A stretch of 39,574 nucleotides of DNA. It comes from JABDQZ01 sp050049775. GTDB lineage: Bacteria; Pseudomonadota; Gammaproteobacteria; Chromatiales; Chromatiaceae. Shown here one piece after another: positions 1 through 8,075 of the stretch; position 1 is the stretch's first letter; every line of letters begins with the position of its first letter. The stretch lies in assembly GCA_050049775.1 (NCBI GenBank), contig JASFVP010000033.1, positions 1-39,574 of the forward strand, read 5' to 3'. Position numbers and translations under genes: made by a program. The notes beneath the pieces were generated by a model, which saw only the letters and a program-made list of their open reading frames with translations, was not told where the DNA came from and ran no database searches.

Positions 1-2
1 TG

Positions 3-245
3 ATCGTACCGGTCTCTAGTGTCGTATACCGTTCCGAGGTTATCGGTGTCTACACCGTCGACGCCGATGGCATGGTCAGTTTCCGCCACATCCGCCTGGG
101 TCACACCGCCAATAACAAGGGCCTGATCGTGTTGTCGGGTCTGGACGAAAACGACCATGTCGCGGTCGATCCGATTGCGGCCGGCGCACTGCTCAAGCAA
201 CAGCGCTCCGGCAAGGTCAAACCGGCGGACGCCGCGCATGAATAA
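3..245 (+). CDS. RND efflux periplasmic adaptor subunit, C-terminal fragment
   Basis: An open frame enters from the left edge and ends at a TAA at 243-245; 80 codons are visible. The residues (VPVSSVVYRSEVIGVYTVD, then a region ending LSGLDENDHVAVDP) resemble the C-terminal membrane-proximal barrel of HlyD/AcrA-type membrane fusion proteins, in which a beta strand reads 'V..V..DG.V..R.V..G' and a 'GL..GD.V' motif follows. Such adaptors bridge an inner-membrane RND pump and an outer-membrane channel. The stop overlaps the start of the RND permease by 8 bases, so the two are translationally coupled. The N-terminal signal and hairpin lie outside the window, so the exact substrate family cannot be judged. 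Confidence 0.75.
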   Translation: MVPVSSVVYRSEVIGVYTVDADGMVSFRHIRLGHTANNKGLIVLSGLDENDHVAVDPIAAGALLKQQRSGKVKPADAAHE

Positions 246-3200
246 ACTCGGCCTGTCCGGCAGAATCGCCGCCAGTTTCCAGACCACCCAGATCACACCG
301 TTACTGGCGCTGGTTGGCTTGCTGCTTGGCATCTTCGCGATTGCCATCACGCCGCGCGAGGAAGAACCACAAATCAACGTCACCTTCGCCAATGTGTTCA
401 TTTCCTTTCCGGGTGCTTCTGCAGCTGAAGTGGAAAGCCTGGTGGCGTCACCGGCCGAGCAGGTGTTGTCGGAAATCGAGGGCATCGAGCATGTTTTCTC
501 GACTTCAAAGCCGGGCATGGCGGTGCTGACCATCCAGTATCTGGTTGGCGAAAACCGCACCGATGCGATCGTTCGCCTATTCAGTAAAATCTATTCCAAC
601 CAGGACTGGCTGCCACCGAATCTCGGTGTCGGCCAGCCCATCGTCAAACCCAAGGGCATCGACGATGTGCCGATGATCACAGCCACGCTGTGGTCCAAGG
701 ACCCCGACATTGGCGCCTATGAGCTAGGGCAGGTGGCGCATGCGGTCGAGGCCGAACTCAAACGCGTGCCCGGCACCCGCGACATTTACACCATCGGTTC
801 GCCACAACGCGTGGTGCATGTCACGCTTGATCCGCAGGCGCTGGCCGGCTACGGCATTGATCTCGGCACCTTGCGCAATTCCTTGCTCAGCGCCAACGAC
901 ACCCGCGACAACCTCAGCGTGACCGCCTATAACCGCGAACTACTGGTGCAGGCCGGCGTGTTCCTGAGTAACCCGCGGGAAATTGCCGACCTCGTAGTTG
1001 GAATCGCCGAAGGCAAGCCAATTTTCCTGCGCGATGTCGCTCAGGTGAATGAAGGTGTGGAAGAGCCGGAATCCTATGTCTGGCTGGGCGCTGGTCCGGC
1101 CAATCAGGATGCGCATTTGCGCTCCGCCGACGAAATGCCGGCCGTCACCATCGCGGTCGCCAAGAAGCCGGGCGAAAATGCCGTGCAAATCGCCAAGAAC
1201 GTGGTCAAACGTTTTGATCAGCTCAAGGGCATTTACATCCCGGACAATGTCGAAGTGCTGATCACACGCAATTACGGCGCGACCGCCGACCACAAGGCCG
1301 GCAAGCTGATCAGCAAACTGGCGTTTGTCAGCGCCTCGGTGGTGTTGCTGATTCTCATCTTTCTGGAGTTTCCCAAGCTGGCGATTCGTGAATCCGTGAT
1401 CGTCGGCGCCGCCGTTGTCGTCACCCTGGCCATGACCCTGTTTGCTTCCTGGGCCTGGGGTTTTACGCTGAATCGCGTATCGCTGTTTGCGCTGATTTTC
1501 TCAATCGGTATTCTGGTTGACGATGCCATTGTCGTGGTCGAGAACATCAACCGCCACATTGCCATGGGCAAGGCCAGACTCAGCGAGATTATCCCCAGGG
1601 CAGTGGATGAAGTCGGCGGCCCGACCATTCTCGCCACCTTCACCGTAATTGCCGCCTTGCTGCCAATGGCATTTGTCTCCGGCCTGATGGGGCCGTATAT
1701 GAGTCCGATTCCGATCAACGCCTCGATGGGTATGCTGATTTCACTGGTGGTGGCCTTTGTCTTCACACCCTGGATGACACACGCGATGCTGTCTGGCAAG
1801 GTTGCGGCAGGCCATGCGGGTCACGGCCATGGTGACGAACAGAGCAGTGCTTTGCTGGATCGCCTGTTCCAGCACGTCATGAGTCCTTTTTTGCTGGGTC
1901 GCAAAGGCTGGGTGAATCGTTGGCTGTTGTTGCTGGCGATCCTCGGCCTGATCGGTGCGGCGGTTTCACTGGTGGCATTCAAGGCGGTGGTCATGAAAAT
2001 GCTGCCGTTCGACAACAAGGCTGAATTCCAGGTGGTGCTCGACATGCCGGAAGGCAGCAGCTTGGAGCAGACCACACGCGTGCTGCATGAAATCAGTAAC
2101 TACCTGAGCAAGGTGCCGGAGGTCAAGGACTACCAGGTCTATTCCGGTACGGCTGCGCCGATCGGCTTCAACGGTCTGGTGCGCCAGTATTACCTGCGTG
2201 AGGGAGCTTATCTCGGTGACATCCAGGTCAACCTGGTCGACAAGAACGAACGCGAGCGCAAAAGCCATGAGATTGCCTTGTCGGTACGCCAGCCGATTCA
2301 GGAAATTGCACGCGCCTTCAATGGCAATGCCAAAATCGTTGAAGTACCGCCGGGACCGCCAGTCATGGCGCCTTTGGTCGCCGAGGTCTACGGCCTGAAT
2401 TACAACGGCCAGATCGAGACCGCCAGGCAGGTACGCAAGGTGTTTGAGTCCACGCCCGACATTGTCGATGTGGACGACTCGGTGGAAGACGACTCGGAAA
2501 AAGCCGTGATCGTCATTGACCGGCAGAAGGCCACCAGCCTGGGTGTGGCACAAAGCCAGATCGTCAATGCGCTGTCCACCATCATCGATGGCGATGACAT
2601 GGCCTATATTCACAGCGGCAATCTCAAATATGCGGTGCCGATCCGCGTCAGTTACAGCGAGGCGGACCGCGCCGATCTGCTGCAGGTGTTGTCCTACAAA
2701 TGCCAGGGTGCCAACGGGCCGGTGCCATTATCCGAGATTGTCGACGTGGTGCCAGCCAGTCGCGAGCACAGCATTTACCACAAGGATCTGTTGCCGGTGG
2801 TTTATGTCACCGGTGATATGGCCGGCGAAACCGACTCGCCATTGTACGGCATGTTTGAAATTCGCAGTCAGCTTGAGGAACAACAGGATGGCATCGACCA
2901 GTGGCTGCTGTCACAGCCGGCCAACCCTTATGAATACAGTCTGAAATGGGACGGTGAATGGCAGATCACCTACGACACCTTCCGTGATATGGGAATTGCC
3001 TATTCGGTCGGGCTGTTGCTGATTTACCTGTTGGTGGTCGCGCAATTCCGCTCCTATGTCGTGCCACTGGTCATCATGGCGCCGATTCCGCTGACCATCA
3101 TCGGCATCATGCCGGGACACGCCTTGCTCGGCACCCAGTTCACTGCGACCTCGATGATCGGCATGATTGCGCTGGCCGGCATCATCGTGCGTAACTCGAT

Positions 3201-3483
3201 TTTGCTGGTCGACTTCATCAATCAGCAACTACTCGAAGACATCCCGTTTGAGAAAGCGGTCATCAATGCCGCAGCGGTGCGCGCCAAACCGATTGCGCTG
3301 ACCGGTGTTGCCGCCATGGTCGGGGCTTTCTTTATTCTCGATGACCCGATTTTCTCGGGCCTGGCGGTGTCGTTGATCTTTGGTATCTTCGTTTCCACCA
3401 TTCTCACGCTGGTGGTGATTCCAGTCGTGTATTACGGTGTCATGCACAAAAAAGTCGACAAGATCAAGGCGTCGATCAGCTGA
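238..3483 (+). CDS. Efflux RND transporter permease subunit
   Basis: This is an inner-membrane, proton-driven RND pump of the AcrB/MdtB class, 1081 residues. The start is taken at ATG 238, which overlaps the adaptor stop. The frame stays open upstream to 157, but that part lies inside the adaptor gene and has no RND character. Visible features are an N-terminal membrane segment (about 21-37), a large periplasmic loop, a cluster of helices from about residue 355, and the paired aspartates of TM4 (D428-D429 in GILVDDAIVVVENI) that carry protons in this family. A second periplasmic half and a second helix cluster follow from about 920. A histidine-rich stretch (GHAGHGHGDE) lies in the mid-protein linker near 1810-1840. 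The substrate is unknown: the paired acidic residues point to the drug/solvent branch or to an unassigned branch, and heavy-metal pumps usually differ here. Confidence 0.9.
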   Translation: MNKLGLSGRIAASFQTTQITPLLALVGLLLGIFAIAITPREEEPQINVTFANVFISFPGASAAEVESLVASPAEQVLSEIEGIEHVFSTSKPGMAVLTIQYLVGENRTDAIVRLFSKIYSNQDWLPPNLGVGQPIVKPKGIDDVPMITATLWSKDPDIGAYELGQVAHAVEAELKRVPGTRDIYTIGSPQRVVHVTLDPQALAGYGIDLGTLRNSLLSANDTRDNLSVTAYNRELLVQAGVFLSNPREIADLVVGIAEGKPIFLRDVAQVNEGVEEPESYVWLGAGPANQDAHLRSADEMPAVTIAVAKKPGENAVQIAKNVVKRFDQLKGIYIPDNVEVLITRNYGATADHKAGKLISKLAFVSASVVLLILIFLEFPKLAIRESVIVGAAVVVTLAMTLFASWAWGFTLNRVSLFALIFSIGILVDDAIVVVENINRHIAMGKARLSEIIPRAVDEVGGPTILATFTVIAALLPMAFVSGLMGPYMSPIPINASMGMLISLVVAFVFTPWMTHAMLSGKVAAGHAGHGHGDEQSSALLDRLFQHVMSPFLLGRKGWVNRWLLLLAILGLIGAAVSLVAFKAVVMKMLPFDNKAEFQVVLDMPEGSSLEQTTRVLHEISNYLSKVPEVKDYQVYSGTAAPIGFNGLVRQYYLREGAYLGDIQVNLVDKNERERKSHEIALSVRQPIQEIARAFNGNAKIVEVPPGPPVMAPLVAEVYGLNYNGQIETARQVRKVFESTPDIVDVDDSVEDDSEKAVIVIDRQKATSLGVAQSQIVNALSTIIDGDDMAYIHSGNLKYAVPIRVSYSEADRADLLQVLSYKCQGANGPVPLSEIVDVVPASREHSIYHKDLLPVVYVTGDMAGETDSPLYGMFEIRSQLEEQQDGIDQWLLSQPANPYEYSLKWDGEWQITYDTFRDMGIAYSVGLLLIYLLVVAQFRSYVVPLVIMAPIPLTIIGIMPGHALLGTQFTATSMIGMIALAGIIVRNSILLVDFINQQLLEDIPFEKAVINAAAVRAKPIALTGVAAMVGAFFILDDPIFSGLAVSLIFGIFVSTILTLVVIPVVYYGVMHKKVDKIKASIS

Positions 3484-3501
3484 ATCCTCGATTGAAAAGG
3501 C

Positions 3502-4299
3502 TTATTGATACAGCAGCCAGAACAGGACGCCACCAAGCGCCAGCCGGTAGACGACAAACGGGATCATGCCGATTTTCTCAATGAACTTGAGAAAAAAGTG
3601 GATACACAAATAAGCCGCAACAAAGGAAATGGCGATGCCGGTGATCAGGTCCTGCCAGTGCACCGCCACATCGGCTTGCAGCAGTTCATAGGTCACCAGC
3701 GTGCCGGACATGAGAATGGTCGGGATCGACAACAAAAATGAAAAACGTGTCGAGGCCTCACGCGTCAGACCCAGCATCAGGCCGGCCGTCATGGTAATGC
3801 CCGAACGCGACGTGCCCGGCACAATCGCCATGGCCTGAAACAGGCCGATAATCAACACATCGCGCCAGTTCATGCTGTATTCATCACGGCTGCGGCTGGC
3901 GTTCATATCGGCCGCCAGCAGCAGCAGGCCAAAACCCACCGTGGTAATCGCAATCACAAATGGAGAGCGCAAGTCGGTTTCAACATGCTGGTGAAACAGC
4001 AAGCCGGTAAGCATGACCGGCAATGTCGCCAGCGCCACAAACCAGCCAAGCCTGCCATCCGCAGCATGTTGCGAGTTTTTCGGGCTGAACATCCCCGGCA
4101 CAATCTCGAAAATCTGGCGCCGAAAATACAGCATGACCGCACCGAGTGAACCAATATGCACAGCCACATCAAACGCCATACCCTGGTCGGCAAAGCCAAA
4201 CAGATAAGGCGACAGGATCAGGTGGGCCGAACTGGAAATGGGCAAAAATTCGGTTAATCCCTGTACCAGGGACAGAATAATGATTTGGATGAGTTCCAT
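3502..4299 (-). CDS. uppP: Undecaprenyl-diphosphatase UppP (BacA)
   Basis: This integral inner-membrane phosphatase converts undecaprenyl pyrophosphate to the monophosphate, recycling the lipid carrier for peptidoglycan and surface polysaccharides; overexpression in other bacteria gives bacitracin resistance. The 265-residue length is normal. Both family signatures are present: QGLTEFLPISSSAH at 13-26, which contains the catalytic glutamate, and PGTSRSG at 161-167. Multiple hydrophobic helices fill the rest. It lies 48 bases downstream of the phosphopantetheinyl transferase gene on the same strand and may be co-transcribed with it. It converges on the RND pump gene, with only 18 bases between the two stops and no clear terminator hairpin seen there. 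Confidence 0.96.
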   Translation of the reverse strand: MELIQIIILSLVQGLTEFLPISSSAHLILSPYLFGFADQGMAFDVAVHIGSLGAVMLYFRRQIFEIVPGMFSPKNSQHAADGRLGWFVALATLPVMLTGLLFHQHVETDLRSPFVIAITTVGFGLLLLAADMNASRSRDEYSMNWRDVLIIGLFQAMAIVPGTSRSGITMTAGLMLGLTREASTRFSFLLSIPTILMSGTLVTYELLQADVAVHWQDLITGIAISFVAAYLCIHFFLKFIEKIGMIPFVVYRLALGGVLFWLLYQ

Positions 4300-4347
4300 G
4301 AATTGCCAGGCTGTGAAAAGGTTTGCAGAAGTATAACGGCTACGGCT

Positions 4348-5019
4348 TCAGTAATCTTGAAACTGATAAAAAACCAGACTGGCCTGACCGGGCAAACGCT
4401 GGCAGGCGAGGGAGGCGACATACTGCTCGGCCGGGGCGAACTGATGTAATTCGATATCGCCATCATCTTTTTCACCGAACACACCCTGACCATGTATTTT
4501 CTGACGTGCCTCAAATTCGGTCCAGAGTTGCACAAAAGCCAGGTCGCTGTCCCCGGCAGCGTGCAGCTGCTTTAGCATCTCGGTAGAGAACACCCTGTTT
4601 GCGATTGCAAGCTTGTTGCGCAGTTCGCGCTTTGGCTCGACATCGATACCGACCGGGCCACAGTTGGAAATCGCCAGCAAGATCATCTCGCCACTGTGCG
4701 TCAGGTTGAATTCAATGTCCGTTTTGGGGGCCGCAACAAACGGCTTGCCTTCGGGACTGCGATTGATGCCGATGTCCGTCGGCGCGCAGGCCAGCAGCTC
4801 GGCAAACAGACGGCGCATGGCGATGCGGCTGCTGATGTAAACAGTACGTGCGCTGTCCAGCGTCAATGACGCAGCCTGTGCCTGTTCGGCCTTGCTGAGA
4901 GACTCGAGTTGCAAGCCGGAATCTGGCAGAATGGGCAGACGCCAGACCTGGATTTCGTTGGCTGCGCCAAAGCCGGCACGATTGGTTGATGTCCAGCGGA
5001 CTGTTTCCAGAGGTTTCAT
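4348..5019 (-). CDS. 4'-phosphopantetheinyl transferase (Sfp/AcpT superfamily)
   Basis: This enzyme transfers the 4'-phosphopantetheine arm of coenzyme A to a serine of carrier proteins. It has 223 residues when started at ATG 5017-5019; an upstream extension to 5130 is open but would run through the divergent recJ gene. The two superfamily motifs are visible: GIDVE at 124-128, with metal-binding D126 and E128, and WTEFEARQKIHG at 166-177, with E170 and K174. The usual W-x-x-K-E-A lysine is phenylalanine (F169). The N-terminal half carries SRIAMRRLF and SPEGKPF, which matches the pseudo-dimer layout of Sfp-type enzymes. The gene starts 19 bases from the divergent recJ start. No polyketide or peptide synthetase gene is in view, so its carrier protein is unknown. 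Confidence 0.85.
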   Translation of the reverse strand: MKPLETVRWTSTNRAGFGAANEIQVWRLPILPDSGLQLESLSKAEQAQAASLTLDSARTVYISSRIAMRRLFAELLACAPTDIGINRSPEGKPFVAAPKTDIEFNLTHSGEMILLAISNCGPVGIDVEPKRELRNKLAIANRVFSTEMLKQLHAAGDSDLAFVQLWTEFEARQKIHGQGVFGEKDDGDIELHQFAPAEQYVASLACQRLPGQASLVFYQFQDY

Positions 5020-5038
5020 AACAACAATTCTATCCGAA

Positions 5039-6772
5039 ATGCCTGCCAGCCCGAGTATCGAAATCCGCCAACGCGATGTGCCAGACCATCTGTCCTGGTC
5101 CGACTCGCTGCATCCCGTGCTGCAACGCATCTATGCCGCGCGTAATATTCGTTCGCAGCAGGACATCGAATTGCTGCTGTCACGTCTGCATGCGCCGCAA
5201 TCACTGCTCGACATCGACCAGGCCGCCGACCTGCTGGCCGACTGTATCACTCAGCAGCGTCACATTCTGATCATTGGTGATTTTGATGCCGACGGCGCCA
5301 CCAGCACCGCACTGGCGATGCGGGTGCTGACACAAATGGGTACAAAACGGCTTTCCTATCTGGTGCCGAATCGTTTTGATTTCGGTTACGGCCTGACGCC
5401 CGGCATTGTCAATGAAGCCCTGAAAATGTCACCCGAGCTCATCGTCACCGTTGATAACGGCATCTCCAGCATCGAAGGCGTCAGACTGACGCGCCAGCAT
5501 GGCGTCAAGGTACTGGTGACCGATCATCACCTGCAGGGCAGTGAATTGCCGGCCGCCGATGCCATTGTCAATCCGAACCGCCAGGGTGATGAGTTTCCGA
5601 GCAAGGCGCTGGCTGGTGTCGGTGTGATTTTTTATGTCCTGATCGCACTCAGGCAAAAATTGCGTGACATGGACTGGTTTACCACACAGCAACTGCCCGA
5701 ACCCAATCTGGCCGATTATCTCGACATCGTCGCACTCGGCACGGTGGCCGACGTGGTGCCACTGGACAAGAACAATCGCATACTGGTCGCGGAAGGCCTC
5801 AAGCGCATACGCGCCGGCAAGTGTGTGCCCGGTATCACCGCCTTATTGCAGGTGGCCGGTCGTAATCCGGCCAAAATCACCGCATCCGATCTCGGTTTTG
5901 TCGTCGGTCCGCGCCTGAATGCAGCCGGCCGTCTTGATGATATGTCGGTCGGTATCGAATGCCTGCTGGCCGATGCTGGCCAGGCGTCAACGTTCGCCAT
6001 GCAACTGGATCACCTCAACCGCCAGCGTCGCAGCATCGAAGCTGACATGCAGCAATCGGCTGAGGCCTTGCTGGACGATTTGCAATTCGATGCGCAGGAG
6101 ATATTCGGGCTGGCCTTGTACCAGCACAGCTGGCACCAGGGCGTCATCGGCATTCTGGCGTCACGCATCAAGGAAAAAATCCATCGACCGGTAATCGCCT
6201 TCGCTTCGGGTGACAGTGGGGAAATCAAGGGCTCGGCCCGTTCGATTCCAGGGCTGCACATCCGTGATGTGCTCGAACACATCAACACACGGCAGCCAGG
6301 CCTGATCAAGAAATTCGGAGGCCATGCCATGGCGGCCGGGCTCAGCATCGATGAGGCCGATTTCGGCGTCTTTCAGCAACTGTTTAACAGCACGGTAGCC
6401 GAAACCATCGACGCAGAATACCTGCAAAATATCATTCTTACCGATGGTGAGCTGGCCCCGCAGGATCTCAACCTGCAACTGGCGGACCTGCTGGAACAGG
6501 CTGGGCCTTGGGGCCAGGCGTTTCCCGAACCTTTGTTCAGCGGTTCGTTTCGAGTCATCCAGCAACGCATCCTCAAGGAAAAACACTATAAACTGACGCT
6601 GACGCCAAACAACGACGACTCGGTATATGTTGATGCGATCGCCTTTAACCAGGTGGACGACGAAATGCCACAGTTACCGGAGCAGGTGGATCTGGTGTAT
6701 CGCCTGTCGGTCAATGAATTTCGCGGCAATTGCAATTTGCAACTCATGGTGGAAAAAATTTTATGGCAATGA
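5039..6772 (+). CDS. recJ: Single-stranded-DNA-specific exonuclease RecJ
   Basis: This 5'-3' single-strand exonuclease of the DHH phosphoesterase family acts in RecFOR recombination and mismatch repair. The start at ATG 5039 gives 577 residues, the same length as the E. coli enzyme; an open extension to 4892 lies over the divergent transferase gene. Metal-binding motifs are IIGDFDADGATST (D81, D83, D85), VDNG (139-141) and TDHH (161-164). The DHHA1 half contains GPRLNAAGRLDDM near 300 and KFGGHAMAAGLS near 425. The C-terminal OB-like domain ends in LMVEKILWQ. The stop overlaps the start of darP by 10 bases. Confidence 0.96.
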   Translation: MPASPSIEIRQRDVPDHLSWSDSLHPVLQRIYAARNIRSQQDIELLLSRLHAPQSLLDIDQAADLLADCITQQRHILIIGDFDADGATSTALAMRVLTQMGTKRLSYLVPNRFDFGYGLTPGIVNEALKMSPELIVTVDNGISSIEGVRLTRQHGVKVLVTDHHLQGSELPAADAIVNPNRQGDEFPSKALAGVGVIFYVLIALRQKLRDMDWFTTQQLPEPNLADYLDIVALGTVADVVPLDKNNRILVAEGLKRIRAGKCVPGITALLQVAGRNPAKITASDLGFVVGPRLNAAGRLDDMSVGIECLLADAGQASTFAMQLDHLNRQRRSIEADMQQSAEALLDDLQFDAQEIFGLALYQHSWHQGVIGILASRIKEKIHRPVIAFASGDSGEIKGSARSIPGLHIRDVLEHINTRQPGLIKKFGGHAMAAGLSIDEADFGVFQQLFNSTVAETIDAEYLQNIILTDGELAPQDLNLQLADLLEQAGPWGQAFPEPLFSGSFRVIQQRILKEKHYKLTLTPNNDDSVYVDAIAFNQVDDEMPQLPEQVDLVYRLSVNEFRGNCNLQLMVEKILWQ

Positions 6773-7299
6773 ACCCTTCAGACGATTTTGATGACGATAC
6801 GGATATCGATGATGAAGCCGACGAAATCGTCAGTAAAAGCCAGCTCAAACGTGACATGCAGGCCATTGTCGACCTGGCCGGACAATTGCTGGACTTTCCG
6901 CAGGAAAAGATTGCCGCCTGCGGCATTAGTGACAAGGCGCTGCAGGCCTTGCAGGAAGCGCGACCGATGAAGGCCTCGGGCGCAAAAAAACGTCAGCTTA
7001 AATATGTCGCCAAGCTGCTAAAAAACGAGGACATCACTGCCTTGCAACGACTGGTCGAGCAAAGCAAGTCAGTGCACCTGGCCGAGCAACGTCGTTTTCA
7101 TGAGCTGGAAAAATGGCGCGATCGTCTGATTGAACAGGGTGATACTGCCATCGAGCCCTTGCTTGAAGTCATGCCCGATATCAATCGCCAGCAACTGCGC
7201 CAATTGATACGCACGGCGCAAAAAGAGCTGCAACAGCAAAAAGCGCCAGCGGCCGCGAGAAAACTGTTCAAGTATTTGCGAGAAAACGGTAAGGTCTAG
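6763..7299 (+). CDS. darP: Ribosome biogenesis factor DarP (YjgA, DUF615)
   Basis: This small, charged, helical protein belongs to the YjgA/DUF615 family, which associates with late 50S ribosomal precursors. It has 178 residues. An acidic N-terminus (DDFDDDTDIDDEADE) leads into KSQLKRDMQAIVDLA, the family's conserved opening. The basic motif KKRQLKYVAKLL and FHELEKWRDRLIEQG follow, and the end is RKLFKYLRE. The start at ATG 6763 follows GGTGGA with about 9 bases of spacing. ATG 6769, which overlaps the recJ stop as ATGA, is the alternative. The coupling to recJ suggests shared transcription, but a functional link is not evident. Confidence 0.9.
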   Translation: MAMNPSDDFDDDTDIDDEADEIVSKSQLKRDMQAIVDLAGQLLDFPQEKIAACGISDKALQALQEARPMKASGAKKRQLKYVAKLLKNEDITALQRLVEQSKSVHLAEQRRFHELEKWRDRLIEQGDTAIEPLLEVMPDINRQQLRQLIRTAQKELQQQKAPAAARKLFKYLRENGKV

Positions 7300-7338
7300 G
7301 ACTATACTAATCGTCAATCCGTTTTGCCTGACGTCATA

Positions 7339-7719
7339 ATGCTGAAAACCCAAAAACGACCGGTTTTTCTCAATCTGCTACTGATCAAATTGCCTGTTGC
7401 CGGCATCATGTCCATCGGTCATCGCATTGCCGGTGTCTTGTTGTTTTTCTCCTTACCGCTGTGGCTGTACCTGTTGCAACTGTCACTGGAATCCGAGCAG
7501 GGATTTTCACAGGTGCAAGCCTGGTTGTCCGGTCCGTTGGTCAAACTGCTGTTGTTTCTGCTGCTGTGGGCGACGGTGCATCATTTACTGGCGGGTATTC
7601 GTTACCTGTTACTTGATATCGACATCGGCATCGACAAGCCGGTTTACAAAAACACCGCCCGCGCCGTGCTGTTTGCTGCGCCGATCATCAGCCTACTGAT
7701 CCTGGGAGTCAGTTTATGA
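7339..7719 (+). CDS. sdhC: Succinate dehydrogenase cytochrome b556 subunit SdhC
   Basis: This is the larger membrane anchor of complex II. It binds heme b and the ubiquinone site with SdhD. It has 126 residues when started at ATG 7339; a TTG at 7324 would add five. Conserved features are SIGHRIAG at 25-32, whose Ser and Arg line the quinone pocket, and HHLLAGIRYLLLD at 81-93, which holds the axial heme histidine. Three hydrophobic helices lie at about 20-48, 66-92 and 104-125. It is the first gene of sdhCDAB. A TATACT hexamer at 7303-7308 may be a -10 box, but no convincing -35 lies at the right distance, so the promoter is only a suggestion. Confidence 0.94.
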   Translation: MLKTQKRPVFLNLLLIKLPVAGIMSIGHRIAGVLLFFSLPLWLYLLQLSLESEQGFSQVQAWLSGPLVKLLLFLLLWATVHHLLAGIRYLLLDIDIGIDKPVYKNTARAVLFAAPIISLLILGVSL

Positions 7720-8063
7720 GCCGGATGGCCAGTGGTTTCAAAGCCTGGCTGGTGCAGCGCATCACTGCGGTCTATCTGGGTCTGTTTTCGATTTATCTGC
7801 TGTGGCATTTTCTGTTTGACGCACCTGGCAATCTGGCCGACTGGAAAGGCTGGCTGCTGCAAACGCCGGTTTTAATCAGCCTGCTGGTGCTGCTGCTGTT
7901 TACCCTGGTGCATGCCTGGATTGGCGTGCGTGATGTGTTTATCGATTATGTGCCGCATACCGGATTGCGGCTGACATTGCTCAGCCTGACGGCTTTGCTG
8001 CTGATCTTTTGTGGCACCTGGGGATTGCAGATTTTATTGCTGGCGCGTCTCGGCGGCAGCTGA
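7716..8063 (+). CDS. sdhD: Succinate dehydrogenase membrane anchor subunit SdhD
   Basis: This is the second membrane anchor of complex II, 115 residues with three hydrophobic helices. WLVQRITAVYL at 11-21 is the family's N-terminal signature. HAWIGVRDVFIDYV at 66-79 carries the second heme-ligand histidine (H66, equivalent to His71 of E. coli SdhD) and the Asp-Tyr pair (D77, Y78) near the quinone. The start ATG overlaps the sdhC stop by four bases, which fits strict coupling of the two anchor subunits. Confidence 0.93.
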   Translation: MSRMASGFKAWLVQRITAVYLGLFSIYLLWHFLFDAPGNLADWKGWLLQTPVLISLLVLLLFTLVHAWIGVRDVFIDYVPHTGLRLTLLSLTALLLIFCGTWGLQILLLARLGGS

Positions 8064-8075
8064 CGGATTGTATTT

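Noticed and set aside
157..237. N-terminal extension of the RND permease
   Set aside because: The 27 extra codons are the adaptor gene read in another frame; they are Arg- and Ser-rich and unlike any RND N-terminus.
1966..2613. Open frame of 215 codons antisense to the RND permease
   Set aside because: Contained in a complete RND gene with conserved motifs; no ribosome site or similarity seen.
7280..7308. Possible sigma-70 promoter for sdhC with TATACT at 7303-7308
   Set aside because: The -10 is fair, but no hexamer at 16-18 bases upstream resembles TTGACA, so it is mentioned only in the sdhC entry.
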